Source: Rhyacophila brunnea (lineage: Eukaryota; Arthropoda; Insecta; Trichoptera; Rhyacophilidae). Taken from it: a stretch of 64,000 nucleotides of DNA. The notes under the pieces were generated by a model that saw only the letters and a list, made by a program, of their open reading frames with translations, was not told where the DNA came from and made no database searches. Positions 31,931-42,470 of this stretch are shown one piece after another. The first letter of the stretch is position 1. Every line of letters begins with the position of its first letter. The stretch spans positions 558,001-622,000 of the forward strand of contig JAGYXB010002071.1 in the NCBI GenBank assembly GCA_022495005.1. Reading direction: 5' to 3'. A program made the position numbers and the translations under genes.

Positions 31931-32584
31931 TAGTCCAGTCAATCTGTACTTTTTGGTTGCAAAAGGTGGGGTAGAAGATTTTTTTTCCTATTTGTATATA
32001 TGACAATGAGTAAGGAAAAAACGAGTTTGCCAATTTGGATGACTTCGGCACAACTTTTGGCGGGCAAAAAACCGTAAAAGTTTGGGATTTTTTTTGGTTT
32101 TTCACTTATATCTCATAAACGGTTGGTCGTAGCAAAAATATTGTTATACACAATTTTTAGATTTTTTAATTTGTAAGATCTTAAGTTTAAAATGGTATTT
32201 CTTCTCAATAAAGTTTGATTTTTACCAAAACGCGTGTTTTCGAATACATATTATATACTGTTTTCAACAGCAAATATCTCATAAACGGTCAAAGATATAA
32301 CAAAATGTATAATAATAAAATTTTAGGAAATTTAATAAGCTTTAAAATTGTATAAAACAATATTTTTGCTACGACCGACTGTTTATGAGATATAAGCGAA
32401 AAACCAAAAAAAATCCCAAAATTTTGCGGTTTTTTGCCCGCCAAAAGTTGTGCCGAAGTCATCCGAATTGGCAAACTCGTTTTTACCTTACTCATTATCA
32501 TATATAATATAAAAGTAGGAAAAAAATCTTCCACCCCACCTTTTGCAACCATAACGTATTTCTCGGTATAATTTGACTGGACTA
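31931..32584. mobile_element. 654-bp fold-back element (TAGTCCAGTCAA ends)
   Basis: Arms of about 240 bp are inverted copies. Left TAGTCCAGTCAAT pairs with right ATTTGACTGGACTA; GGTTGCAAAAGGTGGGGTAG, CAACTTTTGGCGGGCAAAAA and TTTATGAGATATAAGTGAA-like words occur in both arms. The open frames at 31,923-32,105 and 32,289-32,606 are translations of the arms, which explains why their peptides resemble each other. No transposase. AAT or TTA flanks could be the target duplication. Confidence 0.8.
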
Positions 32585-32959
32585 AATAGTAAGCTCTGTA
32601 AGTCAATTATTTTGACCATAACTTTCACGTAATGAGCTCGAATAGATTCATTATTGTTGTCATAATGTTTAAAAATTCGTATAAGCTGTACAACTGGGTA
32701 TCATTCCATGATGTTTTTTCCAAACAATACTGAACACAAAAGTCAATTTTGGTGGGAATCAGAAACAAATATATGGCTGCTATGACGTTTAAAAAATCTA
32801 TAGTACTAATTTCATAACCCTTTAGTTAGTAAATAATAAAACGAATTCTAAATCAGTGTTTCACAAACGGCGTAATTTAAATAAACTATTACGCATATGA
32901 AAAAAAAAACGCTCGTATAAGCAGGGTAGAAAATATGTGTAGATACATGAACATACGAC
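32585..32959. other. no gene recognised
   Basis: AT-rich, nothing recognisable. Confidence 0.4.
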
Positions 32960-33330
32960 ATGAATAGAAGTCATTCGTACAAAAACCTCTCCTCACACGC
33001 CAGTGACAGCGGAAGATTCACGCGGCGCGCTTTGTTTGCGATAGGATGCAGAATTGAAGACTGGGCTCAAAGCCTTTGCCTCTCTCAGAAAATACACAAG
33101 TTCACTGCTACGATGTATGACGGCGTTATTTTTTCACTTCACTCGACTGACACTTCCATTTGTTCGCGTTTTGTCCACGCCACCGGCTCCGTATTGATGT
33201 ACGAGTGTCTTATTGAAAGAGCTGGGAGTCAAAGAGTGAAATGTGAACGCGATTTTTTAAAAAGGCGACTCGTGACGACTGCCAGTAAATTATAGTGACG
33301 CTGCGGGATTGGCTCGTTTTGTATTATTAT
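32960..33330. other. GC-richer island with a 111-codon open frame
   Basis: The composition is clearly more balanced than the flanks. A plus-strand frame (32,960-33,295) is open for 111 codons but has no recognisable domain and a mixed, Ser/Arg-rich composition. It may be conserved regulatory DNA or chance; I do not call it a gene. Confidence 0.3.
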
Positions 33331-33819
33331 CTCATCAATAAGGATAACATTACCAATCTATGCCTAGGATATAGAGATAAACTACGACTGTATGTGATAA
33401 AAACGTAATATTGAACAAATCTATTAGAGCGAGAAAAATTTGTCAAAATAACATGCATAAACGACAATAGAAAACTACAAAACTATTTGTGACATAAAAT
33501 CATGTTTTACAGTTATCATTATAGCCAGTTTTTTTAAATATCAATTACCCGATAATGATTAAAATAATTTTTATTGACATAAAATGGTAAAAGTATAAAA
33601 AAACTGCACAATATAAATTAATATTCTACATAAACTTTAAATTACTTAACAGTAGTTAAAAAAAACAATTACGGACACATTGCGGACACAGTATACCTAA
33701 TAAAAGAGTAAATTGCCAAAAATGGGATGACACGTCTTACCACCATATAGAAGGGTCGGAGAATTTCGATTGCCACAAAAATATACCTACTTGTGAAAAC
33801 ATTAGTAATCTTCATATTT
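33331..33819. other. no gene recognised
   Basis: AT-rich. The end (33,680-33,819) may be further decayed upstream sequence of the RT relic that follows. Confidence 0.4.
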
Positions 33820-34185
33820 TTGTATGGTGTCGAGTCATAGACCCTGAGGGCTAGGGAGCGGTTGTTGCTTTCGAAATGTGGTGTTCGCGCCAAGTCATCC
33901 AGATACTGCACGTTAAGGAACGTCTCTCTACAATATGTTTGAGACACATTCTGTAGTTTCAATAACATATTGTTTTGCGCGGACCGGATAACCTGGAGAG
34001 ATTGGTGGTTTTGGGTAGCCTCCAGGGAAGGCGAAGCAGAAGAAAAGCGTATGTGCGCTAGAGCAATAAAGTGAAGGAGCTGACTGTGGGCAGCCTTCAC
34101 TCTGCCCAGAAAGTGGAAAGTCTTGATGGCTCAAAAGATGACAAAATTTCAAAATGGTCACAATCACAGAACAGATAATAAATAT
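33820..34185 (+). pseudogene. non-LTR reverse transcriptase, C-terminal relic (plus strand)
   Basis: The plus-strand frame reads LYGVES*TLR (the usual LYGCESWTLR with Trp changed to a stop). After a disrupted patch it continues ILHVKERLSTICLRHIL, LRGPDNLERLVVLGSLQGRR and SNKVKELTVGSLHSAQKVES. This is the standard C-terminal tail of insect endonuclease/reverse-transcriptase elements. Several in-frame stops show it is dead. The antisense open frame at 33,669-34,100 is a shadow of this relic. Confidence 0.75.
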
Positions 34186-34189
34186 AATT

Positions 34190-34440
34190 CCGATAGGCTA
34201 TCATCATCATCATCATCAGCCGGGGTCAATCCACTGCTGGATGAAGGCCTCCCCAAGCTTCGTCCAACTCTCTCGATCCTGCGTCGTTCGCTGCTTCGTA
34301 TTTCCGCCGAACTTTACCAGTTCGTCAATCCAGCGGCTTTTAGGGCGACCCTGTGGCCGTTTTGTGCCCCTTGGGTACCACTGGATGACGGCATTTGTCC
34401 AGCGGCCGTCCTTTCGGCGGGCATATGCCAATAAAATAAA
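34190..34440 (-). pseudogene. RTE-like retroelement, 3' end with (ATC)n tail
   Basis: The minus strand encodes ARRKDGRWTNAVIQWYPRGT, then KRPQGRPKSRWIDELVKFGG and QDRESWTKLGEAFIQQWIDPG to a stop at 34,216. It is followed by a (GAT)n tail seen here as CATCATCATCATCATC at 34,203. This is the classic truncated RTE-type end found scattered in lepidopteran genomes. The coding end is still open over 71 codons, so it is younger than the relic abutting it on the other strand. Confidence 0.85.
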
Positions 34441-34942
34441 AAAAATTGACGCAGAATTTTGAATGTGTGTGTCCTACGAAAATGAACCACGCATTATAAC
34501 CGTGCGTGTTTGTAATACGCTAATATTAAATGAGCGTCAATGCATAAACCGAGAGCAGTTGTCAGTATTCAACGTATAACGTATTTTTGACACATGTTTA
34601 AATTTATCCCGTATTCTTCCTTACTCGAGATCGATTGCCTGCTTCTCCTTACTCGTTAGGTATTTCAGTTCCCATTATTTCTGAGATCCTGGTCACAATC
34701 CTCAGCCACGATAAAACGAGCAGGAAGAGAGATACCAGTTTCATATATTTTGTTATTAGTATTCATACAAGAAATTCGAATATTGAAATTGATTTGTCGT
34801 CTGTTTACGAAATTAAATATTAAGGTTGATGACTCAGAAGACTATATTAACGAATAAAAATAATAAATTATTTTTATCTCTCATCGTTTTCCCTAAGGCA
34901 GATGTTACTATGACGGGCACCCTCGTTCGTTGTCTCTTAGCA
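34441..34942. other. no gene recognised
   Basis: AT-rich spacer. Confidence 0.4.
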
Positions 34943-34945
34943 TAA

Positions 34946-35481
34946 GGCATAAAGCCCACTAAAGCGGGCGAGCGGGGTGCTCGCGCATATTTAATGTGAA
35001 TCATCGAAAATACAACGTAATCAAATATGGCAGCGCACATTGGATTTGATGGAGCATTATGCCCGCCCGCCCCATGATTCACCAGTTGTTTGGCTTCTCA
35101 GCGGGACGAATTAACGAAAACACAACGTAGCCCATTCATTAAACACGGCAAGCAAAAGGACCGCGCGCTGTTTATTTTATCCGCTTCTGGACGTGTCGTC
35201 GATAGACGGGCGCCTCGGCATTATTTAATAACAGTGAACTCATTGTTTAGTTGCTGGGTGTCAGATATTTCGCTGGTAGAATTACGTCATCGTGAATATA
35301 AATTACAAGCCGCCGAGAAATTCAATAATATTTTTATTGCTTTGTTATGAGAGACGCTGGTAATAATAATTATTTTGTGCTTCTTGTGCCCCTTATTACA
35401 TAGGTGAAAGGTAATGCGTGGGTGGGAGGGGGCCTACTTCGTAGTGAGCGCACCGAGCGCCGCTTTGGTGGGCTTTATGCC
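34946..35481. mobile_element. Harbinger/PIF-like MITE with TAA target duplication
   Basis: Terminal repeats GGCATAAAGCCCACTAAAGC and, inverted, GGCATAAAGCCCACCAAAGC match over about 45 bp. TAA lies on both sides (34,943-34,945 and 35,482-35,484), as expected for Harbinger-type insertion. The 536-bp interior is GC-richer than the window average and has no recognisable transposase. Confidence 0.7.
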
Positions 35482-35490
35482 TAAAAGTGC

Positions 35491-35630
35491 GGCCACACCG
35501 AAAACAAGTCGCGCGACAACTCGTTAAATTTTACGATAAGCATGATAATTATCGTAAAATTTCTTAAGCAATTATGATAATTATCGTAAAATTTAACGAG
35601 TTGTCGCGCGACTTGTTGCCGGTGTGGACC
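35491..35630. mobile_element. 140-bp near-perfect palindromic element
   Basis: Arms of about 50 bp are inverted. ACAAGTCGCGCGACAACTCG then TTAAATTTTACGATAA on the left is mirrored exactly by TTATCGTAAAATTTAACGAG then TTGTCGCGCGACTTGT on the right. The tips GGCCACACC / GGTGTGGACC are slightly diverged. It stands 7 bp beyond the TAA duplication of the Harbinger-like element. Such short snap-back sequences are usually MITE remnants. Confidence 0.85.
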
Positions 35631-36269
35631 CGGCATAAGGTTCTCTTCACATGTTTTGTATGAATAATAAAAATCGAAATGATAATATTAACATAACAAA
35701 TTGCTTGGATAATATTAATTAGACTTTCATTGCTCTACTGGAAAATTCATATCGATATTAATTAATTTCTCAGTATTATTCTTTTTTATAATGGCTTTCA
35801 GACTGTTTACATTTCCCGAATGATTTTTAAAATTGCCCCGATCGCTTCGAAATAAATATTAAACGATGCAAATTTATGTAAATTGGTTTTTGATTTCGTC
35901 GTTAAAATCATCGGTCACTTTTCGCATTAAATCATTCCATGTGTAATCGCATTAACGGGTGGGTATTCACAAATGATATTTTTGGCTGATTCAGTTTCAA
36001 TTTACTTTTTGCACCATTCTAATTAAACCTTACAGCAAAAGGCCCCATAGAACGAGGCACGCTATATACAGTCTGTTTATTTACTTCATCGAATTATCAG
36101 TTAGGTACTTTAAGCAATAAATAATGTAACGGGAGTTATGAGCTTTTTTATTAATATTAGTAAGTACTATATTTGGTAACGATTTTACAACGTTGTTGAA
36201 TTGGAATCTATAAAATTTAGTATTGTTACTTAGTAACATAATATTATAATTATGTAACATAATAAACAC
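35631..36269. other. no gene recognised
   Basis: AT-rich, nothing recognisable. Confidence 0.45.
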
Positions 36270-36561
36270 CTCAGTGGGTCTATTCTATACGTATCGAACA
36301 CTAAAGTGATAAATAGTATCAAAATCAGGGTAGGTTTATCAAAATATTAGCACTTATTGTAACAATTACACGAAGTTGGTTATTGTTGCAATAGGGTGCT
36401 ATATTTAACAGCAACAAGATAGGTGCTGTTAAATAGCACTTATTGCAACAATAAATAACTTCATATAATTATTACAATAAGTATATTGACCTAAACCTAC
36501 AAGATTGATAATATTTATCACTTTATCGATGTGATCGATAGGTATAGGAATAGACCCTGAG
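36270..36561. mobile_element. 292-bp fold-back MITE (CTCAGTGGGTCTATTC ends)
   Basis: Left CTCAGTGGGTCTATTCTATA and the complemented right CTCAGGGTCTATTCCTATAC align and continue for about 140 bp. Both arms contain AAAGTGATAAATA, GTAGGTTTA and ATTGTTGCAATA. The whole unit is thus close to a giant palindrome. Non-coding. Confidence 0.8.
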
Positions 36562-37559
36562 CATGTCATATATATTTGTCTCGAGTTGTCTTTTAGAAGC
36601 CTGTATCCATCAGATTCCGACCAAAATGTGCTTTACCAATGGTTATTATTGACGGAATTTGGAAATAACACCTACCACGTTAATAGGCACACATTATAAT
36701 TCGGTTGCGATAAGTATTATATCCACAAAAGATAGAATAATAATTAACTATAAATGCAGAAATCAGTCTGGAATAAAGTTTGACCAGTTTCGCTGAAGCC
36801 CAATCACGGTCAGGCCATAAAAACGGCAGACGTCCTCAAATATTATCAACTATCAACATTGAAAGCTCGTTTCGTTTACGTGACAAATTTTAGTTCATAT
36901 TATAATACAGACGTAACTATTTAAATAACATAATATTCTTTAACACGTGTTTAAGTTTATTGCATATTTATTTTCTACATAATTGAAATATACTTACGAG
37001 TACTTAGTTACTTACAGCCTCGCCCAAGAAAGCAAACCCTATTTCAGTTATTTTGCGTTCCTGATTACTATGCGGCTCAATTGGTTGTATACAATAGCCA
37101 AAATTCCTAGTTTATGTATGTTATTATTGCTATGGTATTTTCAAATTACGTATGTTCAAATGGATATTTGCATGAGATTTCTTTTCAGTGTTTTTATACC
37201 GGGCAGTCCCAGTACTCGACCTGGTGTAAAGATAGCAACTGTTGTTTGAAAATAATGACCATGATAGAAATTTCTGTACCTCGAAGCCCTAGAAGTTTGA
37301 AGTTTGACGACCTTCATTGTTCAGTAATTGTTGTGTCATCAACAGTGAACGCTCTCAATTGAATTTGTAAACATGGAAAAAAATTGGTCATAGTTATGTG
37401 ATACAAATATTAGCTTCCATTTGAAAGGATTCAGTCCAACCAATATCAAGCGGCGCTAGATTCTACTCTGGGGGTATCCTGCTCGCTGTTGACAACAGTA
37501 ACATATTGGGTGGCTGAGTTTAAACGAGCTCGGACGAGCTGCCGAGACGAAACATCGCA
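36562..37559. other. no gene recognised
   Basis: Open frames at 36,983-37,249 and 37,114-37,362 show no known domain. The mariner element that follows may extend further left, but no terminal repeat was identified. Confidence 0.4.
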
Positions 37560-38420
37560 GTTGTCGACCAAATGAGGTGACCACCAGAAATGGTGACGAA
37601 AATCCACCATGGTATTGGTTGAACGTCGACTGAAATTGCGCAGGAAAGCTAGTAGACATGGTAGGCATTTCAAAAGTGCTATACCACATTACATATTCTC
37701 TGAAAATTTGGACGCTGAGAAAGCTATGCGCAAGGTGGGTACCGCGATTACTAAGGTGGAACAAAACAGCATTGTGAAGATGTTTCGATCGAGTGTTTGG
37801 CGAAATTTCACAGCAATAAAGTAGAGTTTTGCATCTATTCATAACCATGGATGAAACATGGGTCCATCACTTTACACCTGGAGACAAAAGAACAGTCAAA
37901 GGCAATCGACTGAAAGGGAAGATCGGCTCAAAGAAGGCGAAGGCAGTTCCATCTACCCAGGCAAGATCGTAAGCGTCAGTTTTTGCGTGCGCGTGGGGTA
38001 ATTTCATTGATTATCTTCAAAGAAAATCAATCAACGGCGTATATTATGCAGAGCTTATTGCAGCGTTTGAGTGATGAAATCAGAATAAACAACGGCATTT
38101 AAAAGAGAAGTTTCGTTTCATCAGGACAATTCATCAGTTCACGCATCCGTTATCGCGATGTGGCCAAAATCAATGCAGGTTAAAAGTTCAGTGCTTCCTC
38201 CGCACCTATTCACCAGATTTAGCCCCCGGATTGTTTTCTGTTTTCAAACTTGAAAAAATGGCTCGATGGTAGAAGATTTGCCAACAATAGAAGAGTGGAG
38301 TCTACCCGGTTGGTGGCTATTTTGAGGAAACTCGACGATTCTCACTATAAACAGGGTATCGAAGCTATTGAACATCGTAGAGAAATAAAAATATTTTTTG
38401 CAAATTTTGTGTTTTGTTAG
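37560..38420 (+). pseudogene. mariner transposase relic
   Basis: Remnant of a mariner DDE/D transposase, which cuts and pastes the element at TA sites. Across shifting frames one can read KLCARWVPRLL (37,720s), SIECLAKFHSNKVEF, MDETWVHHFTPG with the first catalytic Asp (37,847-37,880), KKAKAVPSTQ, INGVYYAELIAAF, FHQDNSSVHASV with the second Asp (38,116) and TYSPDLAPG with the third (38,207). HYKQGIEAIEHR follows near 38,360. At least five frameshifts or stops destroy it. The N-terminal helix-turn-helix part is poorly preserved. Confidence 0.85.
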
Positions 38421-39310
38421 GTAGGGTACTTCTGGGTCTACCCTCTTACATGAAAACAGTAGCTACTAAAAAACAGCATACTTATACATATTTGTCATTT
38501 ATCGGCTTTTAGTATGGTAGTTAGCAGGTACCAAGAAGTTTTTTAATAGTTGCGTGTTTTTAGAATTCCTGAAATTTCGAAAAATCCACTTAAAATCAAG
38601 ATTTATAATCCGCTTAGCATTTTATGACGAACTGTACGCTATTGTCGATTATTTATGTTTGTTTCTTGATAATAAAATCGAACAATGTAATTCGAATTTT
38701 TACTTGTAACCACAACTGCGGATAATATTGGGAAAATCCAGCGAAAATATCGTCACTGTTCTGGCAGAAGGCTACTAATTCGAAAAAATTACATATAATT
38801 ATGTTATGCAATGTTGCCATTTTAAACTTTACCGTCTGGAAACCTTCTTAATAAATAAACAATGATCTTTATTTTTAAAGTCATCCTTTTACGATTAGCA
38901 ATACTCACGATGAATATTTCAAACATTTTAACAACCAGTATAAATTCGCCAAGCTAGTATTCTCAGTTAGTGTGTTCACCTTGGGAACAAGAGACGATAT
39001 ATCTAATAATTATTGACAAAACATGTTTTTTCTGACATTTTGATATAAGTAGTGAATAGAGGAAGCATCATGGTGTAACCTAACAAGCATTTGATTGTGG
39101 CCCCGAGGAAATCGAAGAAGAGGTGGAGCCTAACGTTATTTTGTATATATATAATATACTCCTCGTCTGTATAGTATACCATCAAATGAACGACTGCCAG
39201 CCTTATGGGACATATATATTTTCCATTCAATTGTTTATTAAGACCATAGTAGGCATTACAAACAAATCCATTAATATCATATATTGTTATAATTGAGACA
39301 GTATCATCGT
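38421..39310. other. no gene recognised
   Basis: TAGGTAGGGTACTTCTGGGTCTACCCTCTTA at 38,418-38,450 contains a small inverted repeat that could be the decayed right end of the mariner. The rest is AT-rich with no domain. Confidence 0.35.
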
Positions 39311-39375
39311 GGATCAATGAAAAGCTGGATTAAGGTCTTTCCAAGCAAATTCAATTCTTCTCGTTTCTCTGCATT
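39311..39375 (-). repeat. RTE-type 3'-end relic
   Basis: AAGCTGGATTAAGGTCTTTC and CAAGCAAATTC resemble CTGCTGGATGAAGGCCTCCCCAAG of the element at 34,190-34,440. Short and diverged. Confidence 0.35.
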
Positions 39376-39544
39376 GTGATGCCATACTGTCTATAACGTT
39401 AATCAAAGGCCTCTAATTTATACCCTCCAGACGTTTTCTGCATCTTATATAAAATATATTCAATTTAAATAATGTTTGTGTTTTGCACACGTAAATTCCA
39501 ATGAGAGAACTATGTTTCATGTTAAAATATAATAATTAATAAAT

Positions 39545-39720
39545 TGGCAATTGAAGGGTGGAAGTGAGCTGAGAACATCCAAACTGGAATTAGTGCACAC
39601 TAAACTTGTCAGTCATACTTATTTGTTTCATTCAACCAAGAATAAAAATTGCAGATGGTGTTGAAGTTTATTTTTAAAATTTAGTTAAGCCTGCCTAAGC
39701 CAAACCATGATGGATAAAAC
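39545..39720 (+). repeat. hAT MITE (CAGTGGCG) family, fragment D
   Basis: GTGCACACTAAACTTGTCAG, TCATACTTATTTGTTTCATT and TTGCAGATGGTGTTGAAGTT, then GCCTAAGCCAAACCATGATGG, follow the left arm of copy A. The tip is decayed and the right arm is missing. Confidence 0.65.
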
Positions 39721-40499
39721 ATATTCTTATATCTATAAGAATATCTAAAATGATGTGCCAGCGCAGGAACGATTAATGTGGCCATTCAATATAATTGGCA
39801 TGCTATTTAAATGGTAGTGAAAATTAATTATCTAGTCAGCGAGGCAGTAGGCTATTCACTATTTCGTCGGATCTCACAGCTTACCTTCCTGAATTATTAT
39901 GGTTTGTTTACACAGCATTTAATTGGGTTTAAAGCCTCACCAATACCATCTGCAGTGTGTTCTTTATTAAATGAAAACAGCCATACTAACTCAGTTGAGT
40001 GTGCACTATTTTTATCGGATCGCGCCACTAATATAATATTATACTGTCCTTTTTTAGCTCAACAATGAGCCAATAATGACAAAGTATTTAGTGAACAGTG
40101 CATTAATAAAGTGAAACAACCGGGCTTTCAAAAAGCAGGCAGAAAATCACCAAATATATTGTCACCTCATCGGGAACCGGGCCCTTATGAAGACCAAAGA
40201 CCAGCGCCTTACACACTGAACTATGAGGGGCCGCCATTTTTATTCATAAACAAGCACCAATCACTATATTAAACTTTAAAGGTCATATTTTCAAGTCTTA
40301 ATATTCGTGTATTTCTTCGCGCATTATAATTAATGTATATAAGAACTTTTAAAATATTATCAATCGTCAGTTACTCGGCGTACAATAATTATTATCGTTG
40401 GCGCCAGATCGTCCTTTCTCATTTTCATTACGTTGATGTTGTCAAAATCACTACCCAGCGAGCAGTTTCAAGTTAGTAAACATGGTTTCCAGAAAAAAC
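39721..40499. other. no gene; balanced composition 39,830-40,300
   Basis: An 85-codon open frame (39,811-40,068) and the following 230 bp have few homopolymers and near-balanced composition, but no recognised domain. Possibly conserved non-coding DNA. Confidence 0.35.
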
Positions 40500-40610
40500 G
40501 GTTTTTAATTCTAATGGATTTAAGTTTTGTACTATTCCATTTCAGTCGTTTTTGCGACTTAGGTTTCGCCTTTCGGCATCTTCATGCGCTGTATATACTC
40601 ACACAAGGCA
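40500..40610 (+). repeat. dispersed repeat R, copy 3
   Basis: TTCTAATGGATTTAAGTTTT, GTACTATTCCATTTCAGTCG and AGGTTTCGCCTTTCGGCATC, then TTCATGCGCTGTATATACTC, match copy 2 at 21,136-21,247 closely. Confidence 0.7.
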
Positions 40611-41619
40611 AAATACGCGACAAGAGCACTTATAACTCCTTATACTAAATCAATACAAAAGTAGGTAAAAGCTACAATGCCTACTGATACCAAATAATAT
40701 TTATTAAGTATATTATTATAATGCCTAAATCCCCATCAAAATCCTCCAATCGACAGAGTTAGAGATATAATGATATTATTGTAATTGTAAATGAGTCAAG
40801 GCTAGACCAGGATGCACAGCGAAACAAAAGAAAAGTTACCGTTATCATTTCTGGGCGGACGAAGGGTCGAGTACAGTCAGTCAGTTACCTACCTTGAGCC
40901 TCTTAATCTCTCTAAATACGATTTGCTACCTTTTTCATAGAAAGCGGCAAATATTATTGGCATTTGGTATTTACTTGTCAAGCGAAATATGCCAATGTCC
41001 CTGAATCAGTGTTTTAATAAGTGGAAAAGTGTAAATCAACACCTAGGCAAACCCCTACCCCTCACTGCAATCAAGCCAAGGATCCTTAATAACAAATTAT
41101 GAATAGTTAAAGTGTTAGTAAAAATAAAATTAATAATAATAAACTCGATAGGCATACTATAATAAATCGTCAGAGCTTAATAGAAACACTTGTTATTGGA
41201 AACTATGAGATTATTCAACGTTCCTTATGTTTACCTTCAACAAAATATTTTTTTAAACTTATATTTGATTATTTAAAATGAAACATGTCAAAGTGTATTA
41301 AACTGCAGTTATTACAAGAGTCTTATCATAATAAAACTATTTACTTAATTTTTAAAACAATGGATAATATGTGTACCTACCGCAGTTTTATACATTACGA
41401 GGTATGTTTGTGTTATTTGCTCCTTTACGTAGCCTAGTACCCTTCGTCTTCTAACCTCTTTATCGCCCTATAAGTTTCCAACGCCCATTATATGCATAGA
41501 CAAAGTTCGGAACAATTGCTTCCATTTTAAAAATCATCTGTTTAGTATTCGATGTAGTGGAAAAGAAGAAAAATCAAAGGAAAGATGTTAAAAATATATC
41601 CTCCGGAAAATAATCATCT
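40611..41619. other. no gene recognised
   Basis: AT-rich DNA without recognisable features. Confidence 0.45.
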
Positions 41620-41935
41620 GTTTGCTCAATAACCCAAAGGTTCCCACTTGCCATGTCATCGCAAAGATTCGCTTGTACGTCACGTTTTATTTTCTAAACA
41701 CACAGCAGAGACCCCTCGCTCGCTCTCGGCTTGAATTCTTTATATTTATAGCAAACTGCTTAGTCGGTGGGCAGTTAATCACGTCTGGCTCACAATCACT
41801 TACGTCTCGCGCTTCCGAGGGATCGCTGTTTATCATCCCCTTTTCCATCTTCTTGCACACAGGGGTGGCTCAAGAGGGTTGGCTGAATCGGCTGTGACGT
41901 CGAGGCGCGAACTTCTACAAGGCGCCAAAATTAGA
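41620..41935. other. GC-richer island
   Basis: About 300 bp of balanced composition with a 91-codon open frame (41,622-41,897) that has no known domain. Words such as CTCGCTCGCTCTCGGCTTG and GTCGAGGCGCGAACTTC stand out from the AT-rich flanks. Candidate regulatory DNA; not called a gene. Confidence 0.3.
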
Positions 41936-42023
41936 TATTATTTTTAAACTTTTGATACTTTATTTCTGTTATTACTCTATTAAATTGAACAGCTTTCGGA
42001 TAATACAAATACCTAGGTTCAAT

Positions 42024-42470
42024 AATTGTGTAGGCCGGAACCAGACTTTTATTTTTATATATATATTTTTATATATTCATAGACAATTATTCAATTCTGA
42101 GATAATTAGTGTTAAAGTCATAGATTCATTGAAAAAAAACTCAGTGTTTTGATATATATTTTTTAATTATAAAATGTTTTTTTTTGTATTCACGGTTATC
42201 TGTTGAAAAATCTTCATCTGTTTCTTCCAGCATTTCCCGAATGTCAGACTTATCCGCCATTTTATGTGGAATAGATAAATATGGCACCAATAATGAATTA
42301 TGTTATGTGATTATAAGGAATGACTGTGGATGGTTATGTCATAAGACGACAATTTTTAGTGATAGTCATATTCTAACATGACAAAAAATGAATATTTAAT
42401 GTCGATGAGATGTATAACTCAGTTTTTTGTTTTTGTGGTTTGGACAAGTCTGGTTCTGATCCACATAATT
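42024..42470 (-). mobile_element. 447-bp MITE with GAACCAGACTT ends
   Basis: Left AATTGTGTAGGCCGGAACCAGACTT pairs with right AATTATGTGGATCAGAACCAGACTT (complement), 20 of 25 identical. On the minus strand a short frame starts at 42,263 with MADKSDIREMLEETDEDFST. Such an acidic start recalls N-termini of piggyBac-type transposases, but this is only suggestive. No other coding part remains. Confidence 0.6.

Noticed and set aside
33669..34167. Minus-strand open frames of 143 and 79 codons
   Set aside because: They run antisense to a recognisable plus-strand reverse-transcriptase tail (NLERLVVLGSLQGRR), so they are shadows.
34123..34462. Plus-strand frames with poly-Ser or poly-His
   Set aside because: The homopolymers come from the (ATC)n tail of the RTE-type element on the minus strand; the frames are antisense to its coding end.
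37446..37848. Minus-strand frames of 75 and 130 codons
   Set aside because: Antisense to the mariner transposase relic; no domain on that strand.
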